The notes: generated by a model not told the origin, from the letters alone. 64,000 nucleotides of DNA from Lucinisca nassula (GCA_963580285.1 OY757014.1:15142725-15206724), one strand, 5' to 3'; positions 9,215-20,534 are shown, numbered from the stretch's first letter. Numbers and translations: made by a program.

Positions 9215-12200
9215 AGCTCACCTGTCACGTAGTGACAAGGTGAGCTTTTGGGATCACTTTTTGTCCGTCGTCCGTCGTGCGTCCGTGCGTGCGTGCGTGC
9301 GTCCGTGCGTGCGTCCGTAAACTTTTCTTCAAACGACATCTCCTCCTAAACCACTGATCGGATTTTGACCAAACTTCACAGGAATGATCCTTAGGTGGTC
9401 CCCTTTCAAAGTTGTTCAAATGGTTCCGGTCCATTGCACATATAGGTCACAGGAGCCAAAAATAGACTTTTTTCACCGAAAACTTAAAAAATCTTCTTCT
9501 CTGAAACCGCAAGGCCCAGGTCTTTGATATTTGGTATGAAGCTTCATCTAGTGGACCCCTACCAAGGTTGTTCAAATTATAGTGCTGGGGCCAAAAATGC
9601 CCCCGCACGGGGGCCCTTTGGTTTTGCATGGGCTTGTATGGGGAAAATCTTAAAAAATCTTCTTCTCTAAAACCGCAAGGCCCAGATCTTTGATATTTGG
9701 TATGAAGCTTCATCTAGTGGACCCCTACCAATATTGTTCAAATTATAGTGCTGGAGCTAAAAATGCCCCCGCACGGGGGCCCTTTGGTTTTACATGGGCT
9801 TATATAGGGAAAATCTTGAAAAATCTTCTTCTCTGAAACAGCAAGGCCCAGGTCTTTGATATTTGGTATGAAGCTTCATCTAGTGGACCCCTACCAAGAT
9901 TGTTCAAATTATAGTGCTGGGGCCAAAAATGCCCCCGTGCGGGGGCCCTTTGGTTTTACATGGGCTTATATAGGGAAAATCTTTAAAAATCTTCTTCTCT
10001 GAAACCGCAAGGCCCAGGTCTTTGATATTTGGTATGAAGCTTCATCTAGTGGACCCCTACCAAGATTGTTCAAATTATAGTGCTGGAGCTAAAAATGCCC
10101 CCGCACGGGGGCCCTTTGGTTTTACATGGGCTTATAAAGGGAAAATCTTGAAAAATCTTCTTCTCTGAAACCGCAAGGCCCAGGTCTTTGATATTTGGTA
10201 TGAAGCTTCATCTAGTGGACCCCTACCATGATTGTTCAAATTATAGTGCTGGGGCCAAAAATGCCCCCGCACGGGGGCCCTTTGGTTTTACAAGGGCTTA
10301 TATAGGGAAAATCTTTAAAACTCTTCTTCTCTGAAACCACAAGGCCCAGGTCTTTGATATTAGGTATGAAGCTTTATCTAGTGAACCCCTACCAAGATTG
10401 TTCAAATTATAGTGCTGAAGCTAAAAATGCCCCCCGCACGGGGGCCCTTTGGTTTTACATGGGCTTATATAGGGAAAATCTTGAAAAATCTTCTTCTCTG
10501 AAACCGCAAGGCCCAGGTCTTTGATATTTGGTATGAAGCTTCAACAAGTGGACCCCTACCAAGATTGTTCAAATTATAGTGCTGGGGCCAAAAATGCCCC
10601 CGCACGGGGGCCCTTTGGTTTTGCATGGGCTTATATGGGGAAAATCTTTAAAAATCTTCTTCTCTGAAACCGCAAGGCCCAGATCTTTGATATTTGGTAT
10701 GAAGCTTCATCTCGTGGACCCCTACCAAGATTGTTCAAATTATAGTGCTGGAGCAAAAAATGCCCCCGCACGGGGGCCCTTTGGTTTTACATGGGCTTAT
10801 ATAGGGAAACTCTTGAAAAATCTTCTTCTCTGAAACCGCAAGGCCCAGGTCTTTGATATTTGGTATGAAGCTTCATCTAGTGGACCCCTACCAAGATTGT
10901 TCAAATTATAGTGCTGGAGCTAAAAATGCCCCCGCATGGGGGCCCTTTGGTTTTACATGGGCTTATATAGGGAAAATCTTTAAAAATCTTCTTCTCTGAA
11001 ACCGCAAGGCCCAGGTCTTTGATATTTGGTATGAAGCTTCATCTAGTGGACCCCTACCAAGATTGTTCAAATTATAGTGCAGGAGCTAAAAATGCCCCCT
11101 GCACGGGGGCCCTTTGGTTTTACATTGGCTTATATAGGGAAAATCTTGAAAAATCTTCTTTTCTGAAACCGCAAGGCCCAGGTCTTTGATATTTGGTATG
11201 AAGCTTCATCTAGTAGACCCCTACCAAGATTGTTCAAATTATAGTGCTGGGGCCAAAAATGCCCCCGCACCAGGGCACTTTTGTTTTACATAGGCTTATA
11301 TAGGGAAAATCTTGAAAAATCTTCTTCTCTGAAACTGCAAGGCCCAGGTCTTTGATATTTGGTATGAAGCTTCATCTTGTGGACCTCTACCAAGATTGTT
11401 CAAATTATAGCCCTGGGGCCAAAAATGCCCCCGCTCCGGGGCCCTTTGGTTTTACATAGACTTATATAGGGAAAATCTTGAAAAATCTTCTTCTCTGAAA
11501 CCACAAGGCTTAGGTCTTCAATATTTGTTATGACGCTTCAGCTAGTGGACCTCTATAAAGATTGTTCAAATTATAGGCCTGAGACCAAAAATGCCCCCGC
11601 CATGTGGCCCTTTGGTTTTACATAGACTTATATAGGGAAAATCTTTAAAAATCATCTTCTCTGAAACACAAGGCTTAGGTCTTTGATATTTGTTATGAAG
11701 CTTCAGCTAGTGGACCTCTACCAAGATTGTTAGCCCTGGGGCCAAAAATGCCCCCGCACGGGGGCCCTTTGGTTTTACATGGGCTTATATAGGGAAAATC
11801 TTTAAAAAATCTTCTTCTCTGAAACCGCAAGGCCCAGGTCTTTGATATTTGGTATGAAGCTTCATCTAGTGGACCCCTACCAAGATTGTTCAAATTATAG
11901 TGCTGGAGCTAAAAATGCCCCCGCACAGGGGCCCTTTGGTTTTACATGGGCTTATATAGGGAAACTCTTGAAAAATCTTCTTCTCTGAAACCGCAAGGCC
12001 CAGGTCTTTGATATTTGGTATGAAGCTTCATCTAGTGGACCCCTACCATGATTGTTCAAATTATAGTGCTGGGGCCAAAAATGCCCCACGCACGGGGGCC
12101 CTTTGGTTTTACAAGGGCTTATATAGGGAAAATCTTTAAAAATCTTCTTCTCTGAAACCGCAAGGCCCAGGTCTTTGATATTAGGTATGAAGCTTTATCT

Positions 12201-13350
12201 AGTGAACCCCTACCAAGATTGTTCAAATTATAGTGCTGAAGCTAAAAATGCCCCCCGCACGGGGGCCCTTTGGTTTTACATGGGCTTATATAGGGAAAAT
12301 CTTTAAAAATCTTCTTCTCTGAAACCGCAAGGCCCAGGTCTTTGATATTTGGTATGAAGCTTCATCTAGTGGACCCCTACCAAGATTGTTCAAATTATAG
12401 TGCAGGAGCTAAAAATGCGCCCTGCACGGGGGCCCTTTGGTTTTACATGGGCTTATATAGGGAAAATCTTGAAAAATCTTCTTTTCTGAAACCGCAAGGC
12501 CCAGGTCTTTGATATTTGGTATGAAGCTTCATCTAGTAGACCCCTACCAAGATTGTTCAAATTATAGTGCTGGGGCCAAAAATGCCCCCGCACCAGGGCC
12601 CTTTTGTTTTACATAGGCTTATATAGGGAAAATCTTGAAAAATTTTCTTCTCTGAAACTGCAAGGCCCAGGTCTTTGATATTTGGTATGAAGCTTCATCT
12701 TGTGGACCTCTACCAAGATTGTTCAAATTATAGCCCTGGGGCCAAAAATGCCCCCGCTCCGGGGCCCTTTGGTTTTACATAGTCTTATATAGGGAAAATC
12801 TTGAAAAATCTTCTTCTCTGAAACCACAAGGCTTAGGTCTTCGATATTTGTTATGATGCTTCAGCTAGTGGACCTCTATAAAGATTGTTCAAATTATAGG
12901 CCTGAGACCAAAAATGCCCCCGCCATGTGGCCCTTTGGTTTTACATAGACTTATATAGGGAAAATCTTTAAAAATCATCTTCTCTGAAACACAAGGCTTA
13001 GGTCTTTGATATTTGTTATGAAGCTTCAGCTAGTGGACCTCTACCAAGATTGTTCAAATTATAGCCCTGGGGCCAAAAATGCCCCCGCTCCGGGGCCCTT
13101 TGGTTTTACTTAGACTTATATAGGGAAAATCTTGTTTTACATAGACTTCTATATGCAGGGTAAACCTTTAAAATCTTCTTTTCTGAAACCAGAAAGCCCA
13201 GGTCTTTCATATTAGATATGAAGCTTCATCTTGTGGACCTCTACCAAGATTGTTCAAATTTTAGCCCTGGGGCCAAAATTGACCCTGCCCGGGGCCCACT
13301 TGTAATGCTTTGGATCAGGTGAGCGAACCAGGGCCCTCTGGGCCCTCTTG
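9215..13350 (+). mobile_element. Helentron-like element with 166-bp core array (Hel-A, 4.1 kb)
   Basis: The 5' end AGCTCACCTGTCACGTAGTGAC folds back on AAGGTGAGCT and is followed by a CGTCCGTCGTGCG-rich tract. The 3' end has CAGGTGAGC (13316-13324), the exact complement of GCTCACCTG (9216-9224). Then comes a hairpin AGGGCCC-TCT-GGGCCCT (13330-13346) and the terminus CTTG followed by TT. This plan matches what is known of non-autonomous Helentrons and pearl elements: subterminal inverted repeats, a 3' hairpin, insertion into T-rich sites. It is inserted into a tandem repeat whose uninterrupted form, AAAACTGTTTTGAGATAC, is visible at 13677-13694. It has no coding capacity. Confidence 0.85.
9480..13250 (+). 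repeat. 166-bp tandem core, about 21 units
   Basis: The word ATGCCCCCGCACGGGGGCCC recurs at 9597, 9763, 9929, 10095 and 10261, an exact 166-bp spacing. Each unit carries CTTCTTCTCTGAAACCGCAA, TTTGATATTTGGTATGAAGC and a GC-rich CCCCCGCACGGGGG palindrome. Variants are not random: blocks containing GAGACCAAAAATGCCCCCGC near 11580 and 12903, and CACCAGGGC near 11267 and 12590, recur about 1322 bp apart, so multi-unit blocks were duplicated. Frames of 60-90 residues here are echoes of the unit. Confidence 0.9.
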
Positions 13351-13805
13351 TTGAGATATTTTCTTGAAAATTTATGCAAGTGTACATCACAATGATATGG
13401 TACGCAGAACACAAGAACCATAACTCTGAATTATCTGCTTTTGGTACAGCCTTTTGAACATTGTTAACAGTGATCCTAGTCATACACTGGTGCCCTTTCT
13501 ATAAGTTGAAAGCAGTTTCGGATATTTTCTTGAATCCTTGCAAAAATGTAAAGCAACATAAGATGACATGTAGTGCCATAAGTCTGACATTACTAATTTT
13601 TTAGATATGGCTCTTTGAACATTGAAATAACAGTTTTCTGTGATATACTTGTATCTACACTATAACTATAAATAGAAAACTGTTTTGAGATACTTTCAAT
13701 AAACTTCACAGGACTGTGGATCACCATGTACCGATCCTCAGAAATTGAGAACTGTAATTCTGGTCTACTTGCTTTTGGAGCTGTGGCCCTTTGAACATAG
13801 AAAAT
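13351..13805. repeat. Diverged 160-170-bp tandem repeat
   Basis: Three units are marked by GAGATATTTTCTTG (13355), GGATATTTTCTTGAATCC (13517) and GAGATACTTTCAATAAAC (13687), each ending in a GCCCTTTGAACAT-like word. The sequence just left of 9215 belongs to the same array, so the Hel-A element split it. Confidence 0.65.
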
Positions 13806-13939
13806 AGTCATCTCATCTGTACATGTATATTCATGTCAACTTTAGGGAAACACTAATGCACCTTCACTTTGAATTCATTTTTTGCCAGTGGTATGGCACT
13901 TTCTTGATGTGAGTGTAGTGCTTGCAGGACTTTATTTCT

Positions 13940-14027
13940 CCAATACATAGGTTGTTGGTACTCATTAGAACTGCCTCATTGAGGAAGTTTTCTAACGAGC
14001 ACCAACTGCAGGTGTTTTGAGTATAAG
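13940..14027. mobile_element. Hairpin-C MITE fragment
   Basis: The arms GGTTGTTGGTACTCATTAGA and TCTAACGAGCACCAACTGC flank a GCCTCATTGAGG centre. It abuts the TTAA of the next MITE. Confidence 0.55.
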
Positions 14028-14240
14028 TTAACCCTTGTCCTGCTAATCCCGGATATGCCTTATCTTTGAAACAATGTAGATCCAGATCAGATGGCTTCTG
14101 ACGAAGCCATCTGATCAGGATCTACATTGTTTGCCATTCAGATTGTGAATTTGTTGCAATAATTTGCATCAAGTAATCTGATTGGTTGATAATCGGTAGT
14201 GGGTGTGGCATATATGAATATTCAGCAGAACAAGGGTTAA
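14028..14240. mobile_element. TTAA-A MITE, full length
   Basis: It runs from TTAA (14028-14031) to TTAA (14237-14240). The orientation is opposite to the 7884 copy. The hairpin is GATGGCTTCTGACGAAGCCA. It is almost identical to 21907-22119, including the unusual GACGAAG loop, so the two copies share a recent source. Confidence 0.85.
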
Positions 14241-14944
14241 AAACAATATCACAAATTATCATCAGAAAATTAACCATTTTGGAGGTGTAAAAAATGCACT
14301 CTGTAGCACAGATTGTTTATCAAAATGTCACAAATTATATAGTCTTTGGTAATTGTTTACAGCCTAATTTTTCCATAATTTCTTTTATTGCTAACATTAT
14401 GCAGGAATCTGGCTGGAAAGTCAAAACTAGCTAAGTAAAAGGTAGAGTAAATGCCTAGTTACAGCAACCTTACCATGAACTATGTGTAGATTCATTGATT
14501 TCCATGAATTTTTTGTCATTTTGTCATTTATGAAAGATATTTTTTATCCATTACTAACAGAAACTGGATGTGAAGTATGTTTTTGATATCCTCTTTACAT
14601 CAGGTGAACAAGTCCGTGAAATGAACACTCCCCTAAAACCCACTTTATATAGAGAAAACTGGGGTTTAAGGGGGTATAAATATTTTTCTTATTTCTGCTC
14701 CATTACATAGGTTGTGGGTACTCGTTAGAACTGCACCCACAACCTGTGTTCGGAGTATAAATGAGACAAATATCACAGATTTTCTTCAGGAAAGTAGGCA
14801 TTTTGGAGATGTGAAAAAATGCACTATGTAGCACGGTTGTGTTATCGTAATGTAACATTATTTTTTGGGCTCAAAACAAAAATTACTGTTGTATCCAACC
14901 AATAATGTAATAATTTTATAGAAAAATGACCATTCATGGTCATT
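14241..14944. other. Hairpin-C remnants and half of a short palindrome
   Basis: Around 14630-14760 are CCCACTTTATATAGAGAAAA with its complement and a hairpin-C arm (GTTGTGGGTACTCGTTAGAA). At 14917-14944, TATAGAAAAATGACCATTCA begins a perfect palindrome whose last bases, TTTTCTATATA, are found only after 16474; the element between them split the stem. Confidence 0.6.
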
Positions 14945-15234
14945 AGCTCGCCTTACGAAAGTAAGGGGGAGCTATTGCCATACCCCCGGGCGTCCAGCGT
15001 CAGCGTCGGCGTCAGCGTCCGCATTTGGTTAAAGTTTACCTGCAAGCTCTTATATGTGATGTTTTACAACTTTATTTTGAATATATAATCAATAATTGCT
15101 AAAAAACAATATTTAACATTATCATTGTACTTCATTTTACAGGTTTTTTGGCTTAAATTGGACTATTTGAGAAGTTAATATTTTCCTCTGTATTACCTCC
15201 CTTACTTCTCTGTGTTAAAGTTTACCTGCAAGCT

Positions 15235-15318
15235 GCGTGAGTTCAAATCCCGGGGGAGGAACGTTTTTTTTTTTTTTTTTTTTTTTTTGTTTTTCTTTTT
15301 TTTTTCTTTTTTTTTTTT
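15235..15318 (+). repeat. tRNA-like B box and poly(T) inside Hel-D
   Basis: GAGTTCAAATCCCGGGGGAG (15239-15258) resembles the B box and acceptor end of a tRNA-derived SINE and runs into about 50 bases of T. It may be a captured SINE piece. There is no complete tRNA fold. Confidence 0.4.
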
Positions 15319-15334
15319 TGGATTTAAAAACAAA

Positions 15335-16190
15335 GCGGGGTCTGGGGCTCAAGGTCAAGGTCACTGTGGCTTTTTTTAGAAAAACATTGTCATCGCTCTA
15401 GCGCATTCATTTATTGATGGATTTTAATATAACTTCACCCAAATGTCCGGTATAATGATATCTCGAGTGACTTTGACTTTCAGGGTCCGGGGCCTAAGGT
15501 CAAGGTCACTACTTTCAGGGTCACGGGGTCAAGGTCACTGTGGCTATTTTTAGAAAAAACATTGTCATCGTTCTTGCACCATAATTTATTGATGGATTTT
15601 AATATAACTTCACGCAAATGTTGGGTATGATGATATCTCTAGCAAGTTCGACATTCAGGTTCCGGGGCTGAAGGTCAAGGTCACTGCGGCTATTTTTAAA
15701 AAAAAACTTTGTGATCGGTCTAGTGCCTACATTTATGGATGGATTTGAATATAACTTCACAAAAATGTTGGCAATGATGATATCTTGAGCGAGTTTGACT
15801 TTCAGGGTCTGGGGCTGAAGGTCAAGGTCACTGCAGCTATTTTTAGAAAAACTTTGTCATCGCTCTTGCGCCTTCATTTATTGATGGATTTTAATATACC
15901 GTGACTCAAATGTTTGGTTTGATGATATCTTGAGTGACTTTGACTTTCCGGGTCAGGGGCTGAAGGTCAAGGTCACTGTGGCTATTTTTTAGAAAAACTT
16001 GATCATTGCTCTAGTGTCCAGATTTATTGATGGATTTTAAGATAACTTCATACAAATGTTGGGTATGAAGTTCAACTTTCAGAGTCTGGGGCTCAAAGTC
16101 AAGGTCACTGTGGCTATTTTTAGAAAAACTGTCATCACTCCTAAGTACCTACATATATTGATGGATTTTACACAAATGCTAGGCTAGGCT
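15335..16190 (+). repeat. AAGGTCAAGGTCACTGTGGC tandem core
   Basis: About six units of 145-150 bp are marked by AAGGTCAAGGTCACTGTGGC and TTTTTAGAAAAAC. The same unit forms the core of the element at 57511-58051, so one core is shared by elements with different ends. After it, GGGGATTTGTATCGTCTGTG ... GATGCCTTGTT (16212-16245) resembles the 3' end of that other element. Confidence 0.75.
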
Positions 16191-16474
16191 TTTTTTTATT
16201 TGTCTTGATCGAGGGGATTTGTATCGTCTGTGATGCCTTGTTATTACTTGGTAGTTTGTAGAATTTTTTTTTGTCAAATATAGATTTCTTTTTCATTTTT
16301 TTTTTTTTTTTGCAGTGGAAAGGCTTGAAAACAGGATGATTAGGGGTACATTTTGGTTCTCTTTCATTTGCTGCAGTCTATTGGGCTGTTTTACAGAAGA
16401 TTTTTTTTTGATAACTTGCCCTCATCCATCTTAGGCCCCCAAAGGCGAGCTATGTTGTCTTCTGACAACTCTTG

Positions 16475-16929
16475 TTTTCTATATAGTCGGTCTCCCTTTA
16501 AGAGGTTAGAGAATGTCAGATACCGGTACTAAAAATTCTGAAACTGAAAATGATTTGTAATTCATTACATTACAGTTACATTAGTATTACAGTTATTGTT
16601 ACATTTTAGGATGAAAAAAACATCAGTCAAATACAGAACAGTACATTTTACATTGCATTTCGTCCCTTTTTCATGAAAAGCATTTTCAGAACATACATAC
16701 AGTGAATATAAGGGGAATCATTCCACCCGGCATATTCTGCCATTTTTTGTGCAGGGGAGGCCACTTTTGGGACTTTACGTTTACTTGTAAATTGAGCCTT
16801 TCTGTAAAAGGGGTCAACACTTACAGGAAAGAATTTGCTCCTTAAAGTGTCAACCCCTTTTCCCTAAGGAGCAAATTCTTTCCTTTAAGAGTAGACCCCT
16901 GTAGATAAGGAAGATGAAAGCAGTTTTGC
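16475..16929. other. No gene; AAAGGAAAGAATTTGCTCC palindrome
   Basis: At about 16795-16905, GGGGTCAACACTTACAGGAA and TTTCCTTTAAGAGTAGACCCC flank GAATTTGCTCCTTA and its complement. Fragments of the same family lie near 17515, 21850, 25505 and 43610. Confidence 0.5.
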
Positions 16930-17169
16930 TTAACCCATTGTATACTAGTGGATCCTTCCGTTGCTGTATGTTGGACAAGTCCATTTGTCATATAAGGGGT
17001 GTCAGGCCATTTTTTTTTTTTTTTTCGTTTTTGTTTTATTTCCGACAGAAAAATTATGATAGCAAAGAGTGTAGGCCATGATCAGACACCGCACTCTGTG
17101 GTGGCTGATCTGGTCCTATACTGTTTGCCAAGGCACCCGTTTATGGGTGTCCCGCATACAATGGGTTAA
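16930..17169. mobile_element. TTAA-B MITE
   Basis: TTAA at 16930-16933 and 17166-17169 bound CCCATTGTATACTAGTGGAT ... CCCGCATACAATGGG. The central hairpin has GTAGGCCATGATCAGACACC with the inner arm GCACTCTGTGGTG. A poly(T) run splits the middle. Confidence 0.7.
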
Positions 17170-17698
17170 GTTACCTCCTCTTAAGACGTATTCATTCGCT
17201 TGAAGTATCATGGAAATCATTGAAATCTTTTCACCCTGTATATACATGTAAATTTATTTTGGGCATGGCTGGAGAAACCTATATCTATTAATAAACTATT
17301 ATTTATGTATTCTATAACTGATTTGGCCACATTTAAAATATATATTGTTTGCTCTCTTGTGACCAAGTAAGAAAAATTTCAACAGGCAGGCATGGTATTT
17401 GTTTCTTTTATTTTATTTCTTTGTTTTAATTAGGCTGTGGCTTGGTTAGGGCTGGGGGGGGGGGGTTCACTAAGATTATTTATTTTGCTTAAAATGTTTA
17501 GATTGCATGTCTCCCCTTAGGAGCAAATTCTTTCCTTTTAGTGGAAATTCAATATATATTCTTGTTTTCTTGATTCCCAATAAAACTTTTTCAGTATACA
17601 GATTCTTCAGAGGGCAAACAAACTACATTTTTATTTTGGCCTGATTAATCAACTAGATCAAGCAGGACTACATGTACATTTTTGCACAAATGTGTACA
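17170..17698. other. No gene; G12 run
   Basis: AT-rich, with twelve consecutive G at 17454-17465 and a GAGCAAATTCTTTCCTTTTA fragment near 17521. AATAAAACTTTTTCAG at 17579 resembles a poly(A) signal but no transcript unit is evident. Confidence 0.4.
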
Positions 17699-17737
17699 TT
17701 AACCCATTTTATACCAAATGGAATCTTCCTCCTTATA

Positions 17738-19041
17738 CGAGGACTGTTCAAATATGAATGCAAGTAGAACGTTTTCTCATGCACTAATGCGAAAATCACA
17801 TGGAAATAAATATCACAGCGTAGAAAAACATTTTACCTATACATTGATACCAAACCTGTTAAAATCAGTTTACTTTAGCCATGTATATCATTTGATAAAC
17901 ACTGTCTACTCTTGTATACTAATACAAAACATGGTTGGAAGAAGGTCAGAGTACGCCATTGAAATAGGTCCTATATTAAGAATCGTTGTTTTCTTGGTAT
18001 GCGGTGCAAAGACATTTTTGATGAAATATTTTCGGTTTATGGGCATAATGAAATGTCTTTTCCAACAGTTTTTCGTTGGTGTAAGAAATTCAGCTGTGGG
18101 CTAGGCTCAACAGAAGATGCACCACATGATCGTCGGCCGAAAAGTGCAACATCTGCCAAGATGGTTGCTAGAGTGAAAGAAATAGTTGCTACCGATGCAC
18201 GATACACCACTAGGCAAATAGCTAGTAATGTTGGCATCTCATTAGGAGCAGCTCATACAATTCTGAAACGGGATTTGAAAATGAGAAAGATCTGTGCTAG
18301 ATGGATTCCCCATCTGTTGACAGATGAGCAGAAAAAGACACGCGTTCAGTGTGCCAAGAAGTTGCTTAAAAATTTCCAAATTACAGTGCACGGTCTTTCG
18401 CTAATGTCGTCACAGGTGATGAGACATGGGTTCACTTTTTTGAGCCAAAAAGAAAGATTCAGAACAAAATATGAGCAACAAAGTATTGCAAAAGACCATG
18501 CATTGCAAAGCGGACCATGAGCGTCAAGAAGGTAATGTATGCCATATTCTTTTCAAACCAGGGCCCTGCTATTCAGGTTGCTGTCCCTAAAGGCAAATCT
18601 TTAAATGCGGAGTTTTACAAGAATAAAGTTCTTCGAAAATTGAAGAAATATTTCCAGGAACGAAGACCCGCAACTGGTTTGGCCAATGTCAGATTGCTAC
18701 ATGACAATGCGTCATCGCACAAGGCGTTCATTGTGCAAGACTACCTGAAGCAGGAAAAGGTTGTTGAACTCCCTCACCCCCCGAATTCCCCTGACCTTGC
18801 CCCGTGTGACTTTCTTTTGTTCCCGGGGCTGCAAAAATACCTTTCTGGTCGAAAATTTGTACAGCGCAAACACCTCGGTTCTGCAATATTCCAGTGCCTT
18901 CATAGTATACCTCGAAAAGACTACCAAAATGCATTCAATGATTGGATCAGAAGACTGAAAGTTTGTATATCTGTTATCATCAAAATCTATCACGGAATCA
19001 TTTTTATGTGCTTAGTTGCATTCATATTTGAACAGTCCTCG
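17738..19041 (+). mobile_element. mariner element, 1304 bp, flanked by TA
   Basis: The terminal inverted repeats are perfect over 26 bp: CGAGGACTGTTCAAATATGA at the left and TCATATTTGAACAGTCCTCG at the right, plus ATGCAA inside. TA flanks both ends (17736-17737 and 19042-19043), the target duplication of Tc1/mariner elements. Its length is typical of mariner. It contains one decayed transposase gene. Confidence 0.95.
17931..18990 (+). pseudogene. mariner DD34D transposase, broken
   Basis: In the family this enzyme binds the inverted repeats and performs cut-and-paste transposition in the nucleus. Visible are a first helix-turn-helix (MSFPTVFRWCKKF), a second (RQIASNVGISLGAAH), the mariner signature RWIPHLLTDEQ, GDETWVH with the first aspartate at 18418-18420, HDNASSHK with the second at 18703-18705, and HPPNSPDLAPCD with the third at 18808-18810. 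Thirty-four residues separate the last two, so it is DD34D. The gene is dead: one frame change lies near 17990, another between 18375 and 18414, and a TGA at 18472-18474 stands where the family has tryptophan. The perfect ends with a decayed gene fit a copy mobilised in trans or recently inactivated. Confidence 0.9.
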
Positions 19042-19212
19042 TACATGTATATAGCAGGAGTTCATTTCAAAATTTAGGAGTGTCAGGTGTTTTCATCAAA
19101 ATTTATTTGGAAAATGACTGAACTTTAAGCAAACAGTGCATTCTGCGGTGTCTGATCTGGACCTGCACTGTTTGCCAGGGTACCCTATTTGGGGTTTCTG
19201 ATATTAAATGGG

Positions 19213-19428
19213 TTAATCCATTTTGTACCGGAAACCCAATATGGGTAATTGGCAGTGTTGGCCCAGATCAGACATCACAGAACACAAAGCTAGTTAAGGC
19301 TCACACTGTTTACAAAAAGTCCAACAATTTTCATAATAAATTTTGAAGAAAACACAGCCTGACATCCCTAAGTTTTGTAATGGAAGTGTTCTAAGGTGGA
19401 AGATTCCATTCAGTACAAAATGGGTTAA
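19213..19428. mobile_element. TTAA-B MITE, adjacent copy in opposite orientation
   Basis: It starts at the same TTAA (19213-19216) that closes the previous copy and ends at TTAA 19425-19428. The ends are TCCATTTTGTACCGGAAACC and CAGTACAAAATGGG. The hairpin is degraded (GCCCAGATCAGACATCACAG). Confidence 0.75.
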
Positions 19429-19677
19429 AGAGAAAGACTCAACCTCACTGCCTGCATGAAGAAACATTGGTTTAGCGTTCCTACAGATGGTGCACAGAAA
19501 ATACTCTTACCAGTTAACCCCTATATTAATTGCATTGAAACATACTGAACTGATAAAGATATGCTATCTCAAGACAAGTGAGCTTTATCAGGTCAACGTG
19601 AAATTGTCTTCTATGAATTGGACTACTGGAAATAATGTCAAAACTGTAGGGGTGTACAAGGGGATTAACTGATAAAT

Positions 19678-19828
19678 AGAATACCGGATTTGTGTCATTT
19701 GATATCAAGTTAATCAGACTCGGCTTCGAGAACACATGTAGAATCGCTCGCCAAGCCTCGCGATTCTACATGCGTTCTCAAAGCCTTGCCTGATAAACTT
19801 GATATCAAATGACATGAACCTGGTATTC
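19678..19828. repeat. Long imperfect palindrome
   Basis: GAATACCGGATTTGTGTCAT with TTTGATATCAAGTT is answered by AACTTGATATCAAATGACAT ... GGTATTC; the centre is GTAGAATCGC / GCGATTCTAC. Arms of about 70 bp make this a foldback MITE or hairpin. No target duplication was identified. Confidence 0.65.
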
Positions 19829-20534
19829 TCTATTTACCAGACAGTGCAGATGTGCAGGCTGATCTTTGTGCCATTGATGTGTGCATATGTTAAAAGACAC
19901 ATGTTTGCTTGACAGGGTATAAATATGAATGCACTTTTGATGTTGCTGAGCAGTTATCGCTCTGCATGCTGGGCATTTTTTTCATCAGATGATATTCTGA
20001 AATGTTTTTCTTATTTTTCCCAGAAGACAGGATTCGACAGTTCATCCAAATTGTCTCCATAGTTTCTTATTTTACCAGGGAAAAATAAGCAAAATACCAA
20101 CAAGTTGTCATCTGCTGATTTAGCCCACAGAGTGGTAAAGGTTAAGGAGTCAGGCACCTAACAGATACAGATACATGAATGTAATTTAACCCTGACATTT
20201 CCCACAAATGTACCCTTTATAGTTGTGAATCCTTCATTTCTCTGGGAGATATACAAATAACCTACATTTTTTGGCAAAGTTTACAAAAAGTACACACATT
20301 GTTTATTTTTATTGTTCAACACTATGAAAACCATTATCTTTCAAGACTGTTTTTGCCATTTTATGGCATCAAAAGTTGAAATCATCAGCTTTAATGACTT
20401 CCTTCCTGTACAAGGAGCGATTTGTATAGATAAAAATAAGTGTTGTTTATTACCGGTATCTAAAATTCTTTATTTGCACATTTTGGTCATGTAAATGTTG
20501 TGTTTTAAGTTCTGGTTTTCTTTGATATCTTGGG
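19829..20534. other. No gene; TTAA-G MITE end
   Basis: CATCTGCTGATTTAGCCCAC ... AGAGTGGTAAAGGTTAA, ending about 20146, matches the right end of the 46688-46886 MITE. The rest is AT-rich with no gene. Confidence 0.45.

Larger units (their letters stand above)
14945..16474 (+). mobile_element. Helentron-like element (Hel-D)
   Basis: AGCTCGCCTT (14945-14954) is exactly complementary to AAGGCGAGCT (16442-16451). The 5' side folds (CTTAC-GAAA-GTAAG) and is followed by a GCGTCAGCGTCGGCGTCAGC tract. The 3' side has the hairpin GTTGTC-TTCT-GACAAC (16454-16469), then CTTG. It sits in the stem of a palindrome whose intact relative is at 40133-40187. The intact stem has five T where this copy has two plus four, so the insertion added at most one base. 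Confidence 0.85.
17699..19216. mobile_element. TTAA-B MITE split by a mariner
   Basis: The left part runs 17699-17737 (TTAACCCATTTTATACCAAA ... CTCCTTATA). The right part runs 19042-19216 (TATAGCAGGAGTTCATTTCA ... AAATGGGTTAA). The two parts are consecutive in the intact copy at 22369-22597, so the mariner between them is a later insertion. Confidence 0.85.

Noticed and set aside
9225..11893. Several open frames of 66-88 residues with near-identical proteins
   Set aside because: They are the 166-bp unit translated again and again (the unit is not a multiple of three), in both strands. No selection for coding is visible.
9480..13250. A CRISPR-like array
   Set aside because: The repeats are contiguous 166-bp units with no unique spacers, in a eukaryotic mobile element.
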